Positions 27,486 through 37,434 of a stretch of DNA of 64,000 nucleotides are shown here, piece by piece. The stretch comes from Magnetovibrio sp. Its GTDB lineage: Bacteria > Pseudomonadota > Alphaproteobacteria > Rhodospirillales > Casp-alpha2. The stretch spans positions 130,628 through 194,627 of the forward strand of contig NZFO01000008.1 in the NCBI GenBank assembly GCA_002690705.1. The letters are read 5' to 3'. The translations under genes were made by a program, and so were the position numbers. The notes beneath the pieces were generated by a model. That model was not told the DNA's origin and made no database searches. It saw nothing but the letters and a program-made list of their open reading frames with translations. Each line of letters starts with the position of its first letter. The stretch's first letter is position 1.

Positions 27486-28751
27486 GTGAAATTAAACTCT
27501 AGGCAATTAAATTTAACTTTCGCCATACTGCTCGGCATGAGCATCCCAACAATGTTTTTAAGCAAAACATTTATGGGGCTAGCAATAGCTTTTGCTTTTT
27601 TTATCTGCGTGTTTCTGAGGGGAGTTAAACCACCCCTCTCAAAAATAAAAGCACGGTTGCCTCCACAGCTTTTAATTTTATTAATTATCACGCTTATCTG
27701 CTGGCTCCCCAATATTTTCTTCTCCTCGGACCCTTTGCGCTCTGTAAAAGTCGTTTTGAGAACCTTTGGCTTGTTTGTTTTAGTTTGTTATTTTTGGGTT
27801 TTGATGGAGGACCGCCAAATCATTCGACAGGCTTTTCAGCGAAGCTTTGTTCTCTCGGTTGCACTCGTATCGCTCTTTGCGTGTTTGTCTAAAACAATTC
27901 ACCCTGGTCTTTACTTTATTTTACATTTAGAGCCATGGCAAAAGACCCCGTTGCTGACAGAGTTAAAGCCACTCGCATCTTTATCCCCTATCTTATTACC
28001 TATTCTAATTTGGTTGATTAGATCCGAGACCAGAGTTTGGCAAGTTGCTTCATTTTTAGCCTGTTTATTATTGATCGTTGTACTGGTTCTATCTGGAAGT
28101 CGGGCATCAGTTGCGGGCCTTTTGGGTGCAGCGGCTTTGTCCTCAGTAGCGTTGATCATTTGTCGCCCCTCAAAGGTAAGATTTGCTTTTATGGGTTTTG
28201 TTGTAACTTTTTCGATGGTAGTCATGTTTTGGCTACGAGCCAGCTGGAACGATCAGTTTGCATTCACACCAATGTCGCCTGAAATAACTCAATTATTCTT
28301 TCCTAATTGGCTTATCGACTTTCAGCGGCAGGCCATCTGGCAATTTGCGCTCGAAAAATGGACCACCGCAGTATGGTTTGGCATAGGCGCAGACACCATA
28401 AATTTTACAGGAGGGGCTGATCGTATAATACCCGGCACCAATGATACTCGGTTTATGCCAGGACATCCGCACAACTGGGGTGTAGAGATACTAGCGGAAA
28501 CAGGTATTTTAGGTTTTGCATCATATGTATTATTAGTCATTACCATGCTCTTTCACGCGATCAATCGTTTCATATCAACTAGCAACAGTGCCTATCTAAT
28601 ACTTATAGCAATTAGCGGCGGCTATCTGTGCTCAGGACTTTTTAACTTTTCTTATTGGTCTTCATGGTGGCAATTTTCTGTCCTTCTATGTGGTGCGTTT
28701 GCATTGGCGAACGTTGATTATAAAGACGACGGCCACGAAAAACTTTTTTGA
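27486..28751 (+). CDS. O-antigen ligase/polymerase family membrane protein
   Basis: A 421-residue integral membrane protein with about ten hydrophobic segments, of the WaaL/Wzy (O-antigen ligase) superfamily. The characteristic large periplasmic loop lies in the second half, with the conserved PGHPHNWGVEILAETGILG segment (H...N....E.G), the family's catalytic His region. It could ligate O-polysaccharide to lipid A-core or polymerise repeat units; the family cannot be separated by sequence alone. The start is GTG with a poor ribosome site, so translation may be low. Two more members of this general type lie at 41552 and 46600. Confidence 0.85.
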   Translation: MKLNSRQLNLTFAILLGMSIPTMFLSKTFMGLAIAFAFFICVFLRGVKPPLSKIKARLPPQLLILLIITLICWLPNIFFSSDPLRSVKVVLRTFGLFVLVCYFWVLMEDRQIIRQAFQRSFVLSVALVSLFACLSKTIHPGLYFILHLEPWQKTPLLTELKPLASLSPILLPILIWLIRSETRVWQVASFLACLLLIVVLVLSGSRASVAGLLGAAALSSVALIICRPSKVRFAFMGFVVTFSMVVMFWLRASWNDQFAFTPMSPEITQLFFPNWLIDFQRQAIWQFALEKWTTAVWFGIGADTINFTGGADRIIPGTNDTRFMPGHPHNWGVEILAETGILGFASYVLLVITMLFHAINRFISTSNSAYLILIAISGGYLCSGLFNFSYWSSWWQFSVLLCGAFALANVDYKDDGHEKLF

Positions 28752-28952
28752 AAGATTAGATTAGAATAGATGCACGTTTTGCAGACCAAAACGGCTCATT
28801 AAACGACCTTAACTCAGCCCTTAGCACCACCAGAAAGATCTCCACAACTAGTAAAAATTGATTTGAAATATTTGAAAAAATCTATTTTCCTTTTTAATTT
28901 TAACGACGTCGGTTAGGCTAAATCGTAATTTATTTGAACGTTATTATGAATC

Positions 28953-30008
28953 TTGACTCATGACTGGCCCCTAAAAAACGTGGTAATTTGTTTTCGTCCT
29001 GAAACAATCGATTCTGCCGAATGGCACAGGCTTTCTAGTAGTTGCCACACCATGAGCTTGGTTCAAACTTGGGAATATGGCGAGGCTAAACAGCAAACCA
29101 CCTCGTGGCAGGTTGAGCGCGGCTTCCTTCAAAAGGGAAAAGAACGCGTCGGCATGGCACAATCACTTGTTCGCCCTTTGCCTTTTGGGCTTGGAGGATT
29201 GGCATGGATCAACCGCGCGCCAATCGGCTTTGGAAAACTGAACAATCTTGCCCAAGATACCTCGAGGTATTTGTCCGCATTGGTCTATTACTACACAAAA
29301 GAAAGAGGATATTACCTTCGAATTGCCCCGCCTCTTGAAGTCGGCGAAATCAATACAGTGGATATTGAAAAAGCGGGCTTAAAGGTCGGTAATGACCTAG
29401 GGTGGGCGTCTGCTAAGTTGAACTTAAGTCCATCGCTTGATGATATCCGCTTACAATTGAACCGTAAATGGCGTGGCCATCTAAACAGGGCGAAGCGCAG
29501 TGGTATGATTATCAGGTCGGGCTATGAGGCCGAAAAATTCAACCTCTTTCTTTCCGCTCACGAGCGCGCGATTAAAGACAAAGACTTTAAAACAACGGTT
29601 ACTCCACAATTTTTGTCCGCAATGCAAGATCTACTTCCACCCCAGCGGAAGATGTTGGTGATAAATGCACATATGGGGACACAGCACGTAGGGAGTATTC
29701 TTTTGGCTTACTATGGAGAATCTGCAGAATATCTTGCGGGAAATACCTCTTCAATCGGACGAAAATGCGGCGCGGGTCAACTCCTTCTTTGGCATGGAAT
29801 CAAATTGCTTAAAGAAAACGGAATAATTAATCTTGATGTCAGCGGCCAAGACCCCGTCAAAACTCCACAGGGCATTCTGACCTTTAAGCAGGGGCTCAAT
29901 GCCAAACCGTATCGACTAGTCAACACCGTCTTTTCAGAAGACTCCCGGCTCGCTAATCGATTAATTGGATGGCGGGTAAACCAAGCACTAAAATTAGAAT
30001 TAAGTTAA
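28953..30008 (+). CDS. FemAB/GNAT-type acyltransferase (peptidoglycan-bridge-like)
   Basis: A 351-residue protein with a FemABX/BioF2-like duplicated GNAT fold. Seen are SLVQTWEYGEAKQ near the start, RKWRGHLNRAKRSGMII in the middle, and a C-terminal GNAT domain (GSILLAYYGESAEYLAGNTS, CGAGQLLLWHGIKLLKENG, FKQGLNAKPY). Such proteins in polysaccharide clusters transfer aminoacyl or acyl groups to sugars. The frame opens with TTG at 28953 just after an in-frame stop; a GTG at 28980 is also possible. The intergenic gap before it is AT-rich. No membrane segment is present, so it is cytosolic. Confidence 0.82.
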   Translation: MTHDWPLKNVVICFRPETIDSAEWHRLSSSCHTMSLVQTWEYGEAKQQTTSWQVERGFLQKGKERVGMAQSLVRPLPFGLGGLAWINRAPIGFGKLNNLAQDTSRYLSALVYYYTKERGYYLRIAPPLEVGEINTVDIEKAGLKVGNDLGWASAKLNLSPSLDDIRLQLNRKWRGHLNRAKRSGMIIRSGYEAEKFNLFLSAHERAIKDKDFKTTVTPQFLSAMQDLLPPQRKMLVINAHMGTQHVGSILLAYYGESAEYLAGNTSSIGRKCGAGQLLLWHGIKLLKENGIINLDVSGQDPVKTPQGILTFKQGLNAKPYRLVNTVFSEDSRLANRLIGWRVNQALKLELS

Positions 30009-30061
30009 GCCCAGTAATCATTCATCATGATGTTGAATTTTCGAAGCATTGCCAAACGAGA

Positions 30062-31336
30062 CTACAATCGCCAATAGCGTATTGGCGGCGGAAAATCATA
30101 GGCTCGCCAGATTCCTTTTAAATCTGCTATCACACCATCGTTTTTAACCATCCGAAGCAACTTGGAGCTATCGAGAGCTCTATACTCCTTATGACCGACC
30201 GCCCCTATAACGGCATCGAAACTGTAACTTTCGTCAAGGTCCTCTGCGAGATCAATTCCATAAAACGCTTTGGCCTGTAACCTTGCTGCACGCGGGTCGT
30301 GGATTGAAACTTGAAAGCCTTTTTGCGTCAATAATGTGACTAGCTCGGCAACTTTAGAATTTCTTAGATCAGATACGTTTTCCTTAAATGTCAGGCCTAA
30401 AACTAAAATTCGCGAAGAAGGGCGCAACATGTTAGCGATTTGATCAACAACAAATGATGCCACAGCGTCATTAATGCGTCTCCCAGCAAGAATAACATCA
30501 GGCTCATGCCCCGCTTGCTGCGCTCCAAATGCCAGATAATAAGGATCAACACCGATACAGTGACCACCAACAAGCCCGGGCTCAAAATCTAAAAAATTCC
30601 ATTTTGTTCGAGCAGCAGCTAAGACATCACCGGTATCGATATCCATATTCTTAAAGATCATTGCTACTTCATTGATAAAAGCGATATTTACGTCGCGTTG
30701 TGCATTTTCAATGACTTTTGCAGCTTCAGCAGTCCTAATATTCGGTGCGACATGAACACCAGCTGAGAGAGCTGTGCCATAAATACGCTCCAATAGCTCA
30801 GTGACTCCTTTTGTTTGGCCAGCCACAACCTTACACACCGTTTCGACCGTATGACTTCTATCTCCTGGGTTTATACGTTCCGGGGAATACCCTAAGAAAA
30901 AGCCACTGCCACATTGCAAGCCGGATGAGCTCTCCAATTCTGGGCCACAAATATTTTCTGTGACCCCCGGATAAACTGTACTCTCAAATACAACAATGTC
31001 TCCAGAACTCAATACGCTTCCAATATCCCTGCAGGCGGCACATAGTGCACTTAAGTCTGGTATGTTATTTGAATCTATCGGCGTCGGCACAGTGACAATA
31101 AATACGTTACAATCCTGAGCGTCCTTGATATCTTCCAGAAAAGTAATTTTGCTGTGTTCCAACGTGTACGACGAGGTCTCTGAGGTACTATCGACATTCT
31201 GGCGTAATTCTCGTAGCCGGATTGGGTTCGAGTCATAACCAAAAACCCGAAAATGGCGCGATAAGGCTAGACCAAGAGGCAAGCCGACATACCCTAACCC
31301 AAGTATGGCAATTCGGAGATCACTTATTACGATCAT
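30062..31336 (-). CDS. Nucleotide-sugar dehydrogenase, TviB/WbpO type
   Basis: A 424-residue UDP-sugar 6-dehydrogenase that oxidises a UDP-hexose or UDP-HexNAc to the uronic acid with NAD. It has the Rossmann motif ILGLGYVGLPLG near residue 12, TVPTPID, FESTVYPGVTE, the central EAAKVIENAQRDVNIAFINE, and the catalytic cysteine in GGHCIGVDPYYLAF near 270. The closest subgroup by these motifs is TviB (UDP-GlcNAc to UDP-GlcNAcA). It faces the FemAB gene convergently, with 53 bases between. Its product would supply an acidic sugar; the UXS-like gene nearby is a possible next step. Confidence 0.9.
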   Translation of the reverse strand: MIVISDLRIAILGLGYVGLPLGLALSRHFRVFGYDSNPIRLRELRQNVDSTSETSSYTLEHSKITFLEDIKDAQDCNVFIVTVPTPIDSNNIPDLSALCAACRDIGSVLSSGDIVVFESTVYPGVTENICGPELESSSGLQCGSGFFLGYSPERINPGDRSHTVETVCKVVAGQTKGVTELLERIYGTALSAGVHVAPNIRTAEAAKVIENAQRDVNIAFINEVAMIFKNMDIDTGDVLAAARTKWNFLDFEPGLVGGHCIGVDPYYLAFGAQQAGHEPDVILAGRRINDAVASFVVDQIANMLRPSSRILVLGLTFKENVSDLRNSKVAELVTLLTQKGFQVSIHDPRAARLQAKAFYGIDLAEDLDESYSFDAVIGAVGHKEYRALDSSKLLRMVKNDGVIADLKGIWRAYDFPPPIRYWRL

Positions 31337-31477
31337 GGACGAGTAACTCGTTGATACCCATACTTACGGATACGCCATATGAACTGGGCGGTCAATCAAA
31401 CACACAGAGTTCTGACGGCACAATAAATTTACGAATCTTATTATCGCAAACCCCTGAGCCAAGTATGAACGAAGCGA

Positions 31478-32629
31478 ATGATCAAAAAATTAACACTCCC
31501 TCCGCTCCCTAGCTTTCCGGATATCGCCTCGGCGTTCATCCGAATTCCAAGCAGTAAACACGATATAGCTGGGCCATGGCTTGTTAAAAACCAGACTGCA
31601 TTTATATTTTCACGTTCAGCTTGGGGGCTTCAGGCCCTTGTAATTACAGCTCAATTTAAGCTAGGGGAAAAGCCAATTGTGTGGCTTCCCGATTATTTTT
31701 GCGACGATACCTTACATCCCTTACGATTAATCGGGGCAAGAGTTCAATTTTATCCCATCACCTTAAACCTCGCACCGGATTGGGACCAATGTTACGCCTT
31801 GGCACAAAAACAAACCCCCGACTTGTTTGTTATCGTCCATTATTTTGGACAGCCTTCGGAAGGCGTGCAGGCTTTTGATTTTTGCCAGAAAACTGGGGCT
31901 CTGCTAATAGAGGATGCTGCTCACGCCCTCTCTCCAAGCCCGGGCATTGGAGCCTATGGTGATGCAACTTTCTATAGCCCCCATAAACATCTGCCCATAC
32001 CACAGGGCTCATTGGTAGTTCTAAAGGATAGGTCACGGTTTCTCCCCTCCGAGCTGGAAACCGCATGTAGGAATATGGCTGAACAGGCTCCGTCATCAGC
32101 TAATTGGCTAACAAAGCGAACCGCCCAAAAAATGTTGCCACCTAAAATACTGAGGGCAATAACAAAACGTAACCAAAAATCCTTCCTGGAGGACGGTGCT
32201 TCTAAAACTTTGCCAACCGAACCTTTATGCAGTCGATTTGGTAAAACAATGCTAGAACAAGCAAGTAAAAACCTAAAAAAATGTAGCGAGACCCGACGTA
32301 AAAATTGGCGCTATGTGACTGAAGAGGCGAAGAATATTCAAGGGTGGGATCCACTAACATCGCTCCCTGACACATGGACTCCTTATCGCGCTGTTATGCG
32401 ATGTGTAAATCAAGAGAGGGCTGAGCTTATTTATCGACATTTGCTTGCTTCTGACTGCCCGGTAGAGAGCTGGCCCGACCTTCCAGCACAAGTCACCAAC
32501 ACACCAACTAACCATGCTGTTGCCAACGAACTTAGGCGAACAACAATCCTTTTACCTGTTCACCAAACGCTGGACACGGCAAAAGTATCTGAGGCATTTA
32601 GGCGGTTTAAAACCCACCCTGCCTACTGA
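31478..32629 (+). CDS. DegT/DnrJ/EryC1-like PLP aminotransferase
   Basis: A 383-residue fold-type-I PLP enzyme of the sugar aminotransferase superfamily. The PLP-contacting aspartate is in LLIEDAAHALSP and the probable Schiff-base lysine is in FYSPHKHLPIPQGS. The central part is divergent compared with typical WecE/PglE enzymes, so it may act on an unusual substrate. It uses an ATG at 31478. Its stop lies inside the stop region of the convergent epimerase gene (seven-base overlap). With the neighbouring UDP-sugar dehydrogenase and epimerase it suggests an aminated sugar in the polymer. Confidence 0.78.
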   Translation: MIKKLTLPPLPSFPDIASAFIRIPSSKHDIAGPWLVKNQTAFIFSRSAWGLQALVITAQFKLGEKPIVWLPDYFCDDTLHPLRLIGARVQFYPITLNLAPDWDQCYALAQKQTPDLFVIVHYFGQPSEGVQAFDFCQKTGALLIEDAAHALSPSPGIGAYGDATFYSPHKHLPIPQGSLVVLKDRSRFLPSELETACRNMAEQAPSSANWLTKRTAQKMLPPKILRAITKRNQKSFLEDGASKTLPTEPLCSRFGKTMLEQASKNLKKCSETRRKNWRYVTEEAKNIQGWDPLTSLPDTWTPYRAVMRCVNQERAELIYRHLLASDCPVESWPDLPAQVTNTPTNHAVANELRRTTILLPVHQTLDTAKVSEAFRRFKTHPAY

Positions 32630-33684
32630 TTCCCAGTATAAACCGTATCGGTCCATTTGAGAAAACGCCGAAGACCCTCATCTAATTCGATAACTGGCTC
32701 GTAATCCAATTGTAAACGAGCTTTTCGAATTTCAGGCGCACGACGGTTTGGCTCATCGGAAGGGTAACTATCAGGATACTCAATTATGTTATGAATCACT
32801 GAGCAGCCCATCACCCTCTCAATTGATTGGACGAGCTCGACCATAGAAATCTCTGGTTTGGGATTTCCTATATTGTAGGCTTCGCCCGGTACACCGTTGA
32901 GAACAACCAAAAAAAATCCAACCATCGCATCAGTAATGTAGCAAAACGTCCTCGTTTGATTTCCCGTACCATATACATTTAAGGGCTGCCCTGCTTTAAG
33001 ACGACTAGCAAAGTTCGGTAATACGCGATAATCTGTTTCCTGCATGCCCGGACCGAAGACATTGAATGGGCGGATCGTATTTGTATGAATGCCCCGCATT
33101 GTATGGAAAATATGACAAAGCGTCTCTCCTACACGCTTGCTTTCATCATAACAGGCGCGCGGCCCCTGACACGAGACATTCCCTCGATAGCTCTCTGCCA
33201 TGGGCACGTGTTGTGGGTCTGGATCACCATAAATCTCACTAGATGAGAAAAATGCGAGGCGCGCGCCATGTTGGTCCGTGAGTTCTAGCATCCGACGAGT
33301 GCCGGTGATCGCAACTTCAAGAGTTTCAAGTGGATATGCACGATAATAATACGGGCTAGCAATTCCTGCCGCGTGAATGACGAAATCAAGGGGCCCCTCC
33401 CAATTGAAGGGCAGGATGACATCATGATTAACAAATTCCATGTTCGGGTGATTTGGAATTTCAGCGCCAGTTTTCCCCGCAGTAATCATATTATCAAGAC
33501 CAACCAAGCGAACAGGTTCATCCAAAACTTTCTCATTAAGACCCGCAAAAATTTCCATGAAATACCTTCCGAGAAAACCTCTTGCTCCAGTTAGCAAAAC
33601 TGTTTTTCCAGAAAAGGCTTGGGCTACGCCCGTTAGGCGCCCCACAATCTCATCGACATCAGATTCCAGCAGAAATGATTGCAT
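32623..33684 (-). CDS. NAD-dependent epimerase/dehydratase, UDP-glucuronate decarboxylase-like
   Basis: A 353-residue extended SDR. It shows TGARGFLGRYF near residue 33, DFVIHAAGIASPYYY, the SSSEIYGDP and YDESKRVGE (YxxxK) catalytic pair, NTIRPFNVFGPGM, and the C-terminal RRAPEIRKARLQLDYEP. The ASPxxY segment and overall pattern recall UDP-xylose synthase/UDP-glucuronate decarboxylases, though a 4-epimerase is possible. With the TviB-like gene it would modify UDP-sugar acids. The gene lies alone on the minus strand, facing the aminotransferase. Confidence 0.85.
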   Translation of the reverse strand: MQSFLLESDVDEIVGRLTGVAQAFSGKTVLLTGARGFLGRYFMEIFAGLNEKVLDEPVRLVGLDNMITAGKTGAEIPNHPNMEFVNHDVILPFNWEGPLDFVIHAAGIASPYYYRAYPLETLEVAITGTRRMLELTDQHGARLAFFSSSEIYGDPDPQHVPMAESYRGNVSCQGPRACYDESKRVGETLCHIFHTMRGIHTNTIRPFNVFGPGMQETDYRVLPNFASRLKAGQPLNVYGTGNQTRTFCYITDAMVGFFLVVLNGVPGEAYNIGNPKPEISMVELVQSIERVMGCSVIHNIIEYPDSYPSDEPNRRAPEIRKARLQLDYEPVIELDEGLRRFLKWTDTVYTGNQ

Positions 33685-33951
33685 TTTATTACTCTGTTAC
33701 AATTGAATGAAGGCACGCCTCAGTCTTTTTTTGAATCCCTATTCGTAAAAGGGTTCATTAATACCATCGATAAAGGAGCATTTTCATACTAGCGCTTTAC
33801 ATACCCGTGTGATGTTCTTCAATCCGACTTTTCACTGTATTATGAAAACAAGGTCAGTAAGTCAACCGATCACATTTAATCATAGAAATTTTAAGTAGTT
33901 AAGTGCGCTTGACCGGCAGGAAATAAGAGAGACTACTTATTAAAGGAATAT

Positions 33952-34815
33952 CTAAAGATCTTTATCAGGAATGGGGTCAAATGGTTTTGTCGTGTGAAAT
34001 GATAGCTGTCTTGCTAAAATGGATAGGAACGGGTGTTTTCCCGAGAGAATAGCGTCGAGCTTGCCAAGCCAAGTATTTTCACGACCAAAAAAATTAAGTC
34101 TCAATTCTGGTTTGAACAGGATTTCGCTGTATCGGCTTGATACAAAATTCGAAAAAACGTCAGCGACAATCCTCCTCTGACGCAAATCAGCCCGATGCAA
34201 ATAGTAGTGCCCTTCAACGATGCCGTCTGTGACATAATCTTTACCTAATGATTTATATACCAACCTGAACAACGGAGAATTATATAGGGAATAACATGAA
34301 AACTGACCTCCTGATTTAAGAATTCTGTTTGCCTCCCGAATTGCATCTTTAAACTGCGGCACGTGCTGGAGAGTTTGAGCGCTCCAGTAACCATCAAAAG
34401 AATTATCTTTAAAATTTAATTTTGTCGCGTCTCCATGAACAAGCCAAATATTTTTATTAATCTGCTCCTTCAAAAATTTTTTAGCATGGTGTAAGTTGCT
34501 TCGGATTAGATCAACGATGACAACTGTAATATCGGGCCGGTATTCATGGAGGTTTCTCCAGTGCCATCCCCAACATCCACCAACATCACAAATGATACCT
34601 CTCGCTGGAATGGAGTCTACAAAACGTCTCACTTCATGGTCCATAACCGGGATACTATGATGGTGGGATATAGACGCTAAATAATCTTTATAATGAAATT
34701 GAGCGACTCGCTCCCTCAGAGTAGCCTCCAAGGATTGTGCCGCATCAATTACAGTTGTGCCATAAATCCCATCGTCATCCCTGTCTAAATTGCTAAGGAC
34801 GTTTGGTTTTATCAT
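33952..34815 (-). CDS. Class I SAM-dependent methyltransferase
   Basis: A 287-residue protein with the methyltransferase fold: motif I IICDVGGCWGWHWRNLHE near residue 80, acidic residue in IVVIVDLIRSN, then VHGDATKLNFKDNSFDGYWSAQTLQHVPQF, which is motif II/III. The start at 34815 follows AAGGAAG by 6 bases; the frame extends 11 codons upstream without need. The position in the cluster suggests sugar or lipid methylation but the target is unknown. Codon use is AT-rich like its neighbours. Confidence 0.82.
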   Translation of the reverse strand: MIKPNVLSNLDRDDDGIYGTTVIDAAQSLEATLRERVAQFHYKDYLASISHHHSIPVMDHEVRRFVDSIPARGIICDVGGCWGWHWRNLHEYRPDITVVIVDLIRSNLHHAKKFLKEQINKNIWLVHGDATKLNFKDNSFDGYWSAQTLQHVPQFKDAIREANRILKSGGQFSCYSLYNSPLFRLVYKSLGKDYVTDGIVEGHYYLHRADLRQRRIVADVFSNFVSSRYSEILFKPELRLNFFGRENTWLGKLDAILSGKHPFLSILARQLSFHTTKPFDPIPDKDL

Positions 34816-35044
34816 TCGACTTCCTTGACGGTCACAGCGGCATAGCAAAAAACAAGTCGGTTGAAATCTCTTACACCAGATTTTAAAAGTCCAAAGTGAT
34901 TTTTGTTGTAGTAACGTAAAATGATCGCAATTTTTTTAACAAAATTAATGGTTATGTTGTAAATTGCTCATTGCTGTGCTGCAAGGTATAGAATTTGAAG
35001 TTTAACATATTACTGATTACATACATCGGTGAGGATTGTGTAAT

Positions 35045-36163
35045 ATGGATAAAAGTATCAGCTCACTTTTGAAATTTTTATCATTTTTGACATTATTTTT
35101 TTTAGTCCTAGGCAGCATCCCTCTGATAGATGCAATGAAGGCTGATTGTCTCGCGCCGCCGGCACCCAATGTTAATTGGACAGAGTGCGACATAAGCCAT
35201 CGTGACTTGACAAATGTTGACTTATCAGACGCCATTCTACGGAATGCTAATTTTAGAGGTTCTAACTTACGTGGCGCGAATCTCAGAGGGGCAGATTTTG
35301 AAAAATCTGACTTATCTGGCGCTTTTTTAACAGGCTCCGATTTAACGCAATCTGTTTTATTTCAATCAACATTGACCGACACAGACATGAGCCATGTAAA
35401 CCTCTCAAAAGCTAACCTGTCTCAAGCCACTTTAATCCGAACGAGAGGAACCGATGTGAATGCAACGCGAGCTAATCTCTCATATAGTGTTATAACTGAC
35501 GTCAATTTCACAAACGCAATTATGGTGTTTACGAATTTTTCGCGGGCAGTTTTAAAAAGGACAATTATATCTAATGCTAGGTTAAGTAATTGTAATCTGA
35601 CGCGAACACAATTTGAGAAAACCTCCTTAACGAATGCTTTTGTTGATAATTGTTTTGGCGACCTGATCCGGATCGATGAATCAAATGAAGAGTGGTTTAA
35701 TCTCAGAAAATTTATCAAAAAAATTTTACCCAACTTAAACGGTGGCAGGGTAACCATATCTAATATGTTAGCTCCTAACGCCGATTTGCGTAACCTGCAC
35801 CTATCAAAAGTCAAATTTTCTAATAGCAACATGGTGGGAACAAATTTATCTAATGCACACTTGAACACAGTGGTGTTTATGCAGACCAATTTAAGTGAAT
35901 CGCAGTTTAATGGAGCTACAGGAAAAAATATTTTTTTCAAAGACACCCTCATCAATTCTGTGGATTTTACCGGTATCCGTATACACGGTTTAACGCTAAA
36001 AGGCGCATCACTTCAACGTGACCAATTCCAAAAAGCCCGTGTTTTTAACCTTTGTCTCGAAAAATCAACCCTGACGCCCAGTCCCAAATCAGAATTAAAT
36101 CGAAGACACCATGATCAAAGGCCACAGTTTGGACCTTGCGAGGCGAAATCATCTGATTGGTAG
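35045..36163 (+). CDS. Secreted pentapeptide-repeat protein
   Basis: A 372-residue protein with an N-terminal signal peptide (LLKFLSFLTLFFLVLGSIPLIDA, likely cleaved near residue 35) and then many A(D/N)Lxx pentapeptide repeats (for example NANFRGSNLRGANLRGADF), which form a right-handed quadrilateral beta-helix. A break near residues 215-240 (EEWFNLRKFIKKILP) separates two repeat blocks. The start at 35045 follows GGTGAGG. Such proteins are often structural; exported ones are uncommon and their role is unknown. It is convergent with the C-methyltransferase gene. Confidence 0.83.
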   Translation: MDKSISSLLKFLSFLTLFFLVLGSIPLIDAMKADCLAPPAPNVNWTECDISHRDLTNVDLSDAILRNANFRGSNLRGANLRGADFEKSDLSGAFLTGSDLTQSVLFQSTLTDTDMSHVNLSKANLSQATLIRTRGTDVNATRANLSYSVITDVNFTNAIMVFTNFSRAVLKRTIISNARLSNCNLTRTQFEKTSLTNAFVDNCFGDLIRIDESNEEWFNLRKFIKKILPNLNGGRVTISNMLAPNADLRNLHLSKVKFSNSNMVGTNLSNAHLNTVVFMQTNLSESQFNGATGKNIFFKDTLINSVDFTGIRIHGLTLKGASLQRDQFQKARVFNLCLEKSTLTPSPKSELNRRHHDQRPQFGPCEAKSSDW

Positions 36164-36176
36164 TCCCGTGAGATAT

Positions 36177-37427
36177 TTAATGGATTTGTACGCTTGGAAG
36201 CGGAATAATGAAGGTCCCTCCATCATTCCTATATTTTTTATGATTTTCCATAATCGAGTTGGCAAAATTCCAAGCCAGAATCACTACCGCATCCGGTTTA
36301 CGTAAATATAACTCTTCAGAAGATACTACCGGGATGTGCATACCAGGTGAGTATAAGCCTTGCTTTAGTGGACTATCATCAATAATAAAATCGATCATGT
36401 CCGGGCCAATTCCAAAATGATACATCAAGGTCGTAGCTTTAGCCGGTGCTCCAAAACCAGCAACAGATTTACCTTTATTTTTTAGCTCAGTAAGTACATC
36501 TCGAAATTGATTGCCGATTGCTTCAATATCAGTTGCAAATTGAACGAAAGTGTCTGCGCAATGTAGACCGAGATCATACTCAATCTTTATCAGGTCAGTT
36601 ACACTTCCATCCGGTTTCCAAGGCCCCTCTTTATGGCCGACAAAGCCGCGCACCGAGCCCCCGTGGCTATCCACCCGCTTGGCTGAAAATAGCTCTAACC
36701 CATATTGACGAAAAAATTCTACCAACGGACTTACCGAATGATAGGCTAAATGCTCATGATAAATAGTATCAAAAAAATGTTTCTCTAGGACATCGACCAA
36801 ATAAGAAGCCTCAAATACAAAGACGCCATTTGGCGCAAGCAAATCAGCTATCCCTTGGGTTATGTCATGAAGATTATCCGCATGAGCAAAGACATTATTC
36901 GCGGTTATAAGAGCTCCGCGTCCCCATGTACTTTTTATCTCTGCAGCTAACGCAGATGAAAAAAATGCCGCTTTGGTCTCAATCCCACGCCGTGTTGCGG
37001 CAGCAGCAATGTCAGATGCAGGGTCTATTCCTAGAACAGATAATCCAAGACCTTTAAAGGCCTCTAATAAAGTTCCGTCATTCGAACCAATGTCAATGGC
37101 GAGTTGGCAAGATAATGGTTTAAATGTAAATTTTTTTACAAGTTCTTCGGCATACTTTTGAAAATGCTGGACGAACAAAGGGGAGGTTCCGGACACATAA
37201 ACATAATTTTCAAACAATAGTTTTGGATTAACTACGTCGGACAGCTGTACGTGGGTACACTTGTTACAGAAATAGACATCTAAAGGGAACAACGGTTGTC
37301 CTGCTATGCTTGACGCTGCAGAAACAAAAGCATTCGCAGGTGGCGTTGGCGTCAATTTGAAAACACAGACTAAATCCTTGCTCCCACACAATCGGCAATC
37401 GTATCGGCGAAAACTATCTTTATTCAT
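36177..37427 (-). CDS. Sugar C-methyltransferase-like protein with N-terminal zinc site
   Basis: A 416-residue member of the NovU/TylC3-type C-methyltransferase family. The N-terminal zinc-binding part has C11-x-x-C14 and C54-x-x-C57, the central SAM domain has AIDIGSNDGTLLEAFKGLG, then VFAHADNLHD, EHLAYHS, and a C-terminal domain with VAGFGAPAKATTL. Family members methylate C-3 or C-5 of dTDP-keto-sugars. A paralogous enzyme is at 49495. It is preceded by the cupin gene (7-base gap), so the two are co-transcribed. The keto-sugar supplied to it is not encoded alongside. Confidence 0.85.
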   Translation of the reverse strand: MNKDSFRRYDCRLCGSKDLVCVFKLTPTPPANAFVSAASSIAGQPLFPLDVYFCNKCTHVQLSDVVNPKLLFENYVYVSGTSPLFVQHFQKYAEELVKKFTFKPLSCQLAIDIGSNDGTLLEAFKGLGLSVLGIDPASDIAAAATRRGIETKAAFFSSALAAEIKSTWGRGALITANNVFAHADNLHDITQGIADLLAPNGVFVFEASYLVDVLEKHFFDTIYHEHLAYHSVSPLVEFFRQYGLELFSAKRVDSHGGSVRGFVGHKEGPWKPDGSVTDLIKIEYDLGLHCADTFVQFATDIEAIGNQFRDVLTELKNKGKSVAGFGAPAKATTLMYHFGIGPDMIDFIIDDSPLKQGLYSPGMHIPVVSSEELYLRKPDAVVILAWNFANSIMENHKKYRNDGGTFIIPLPSVQIH

Positions 37428-37434
37428 AGCCTAG

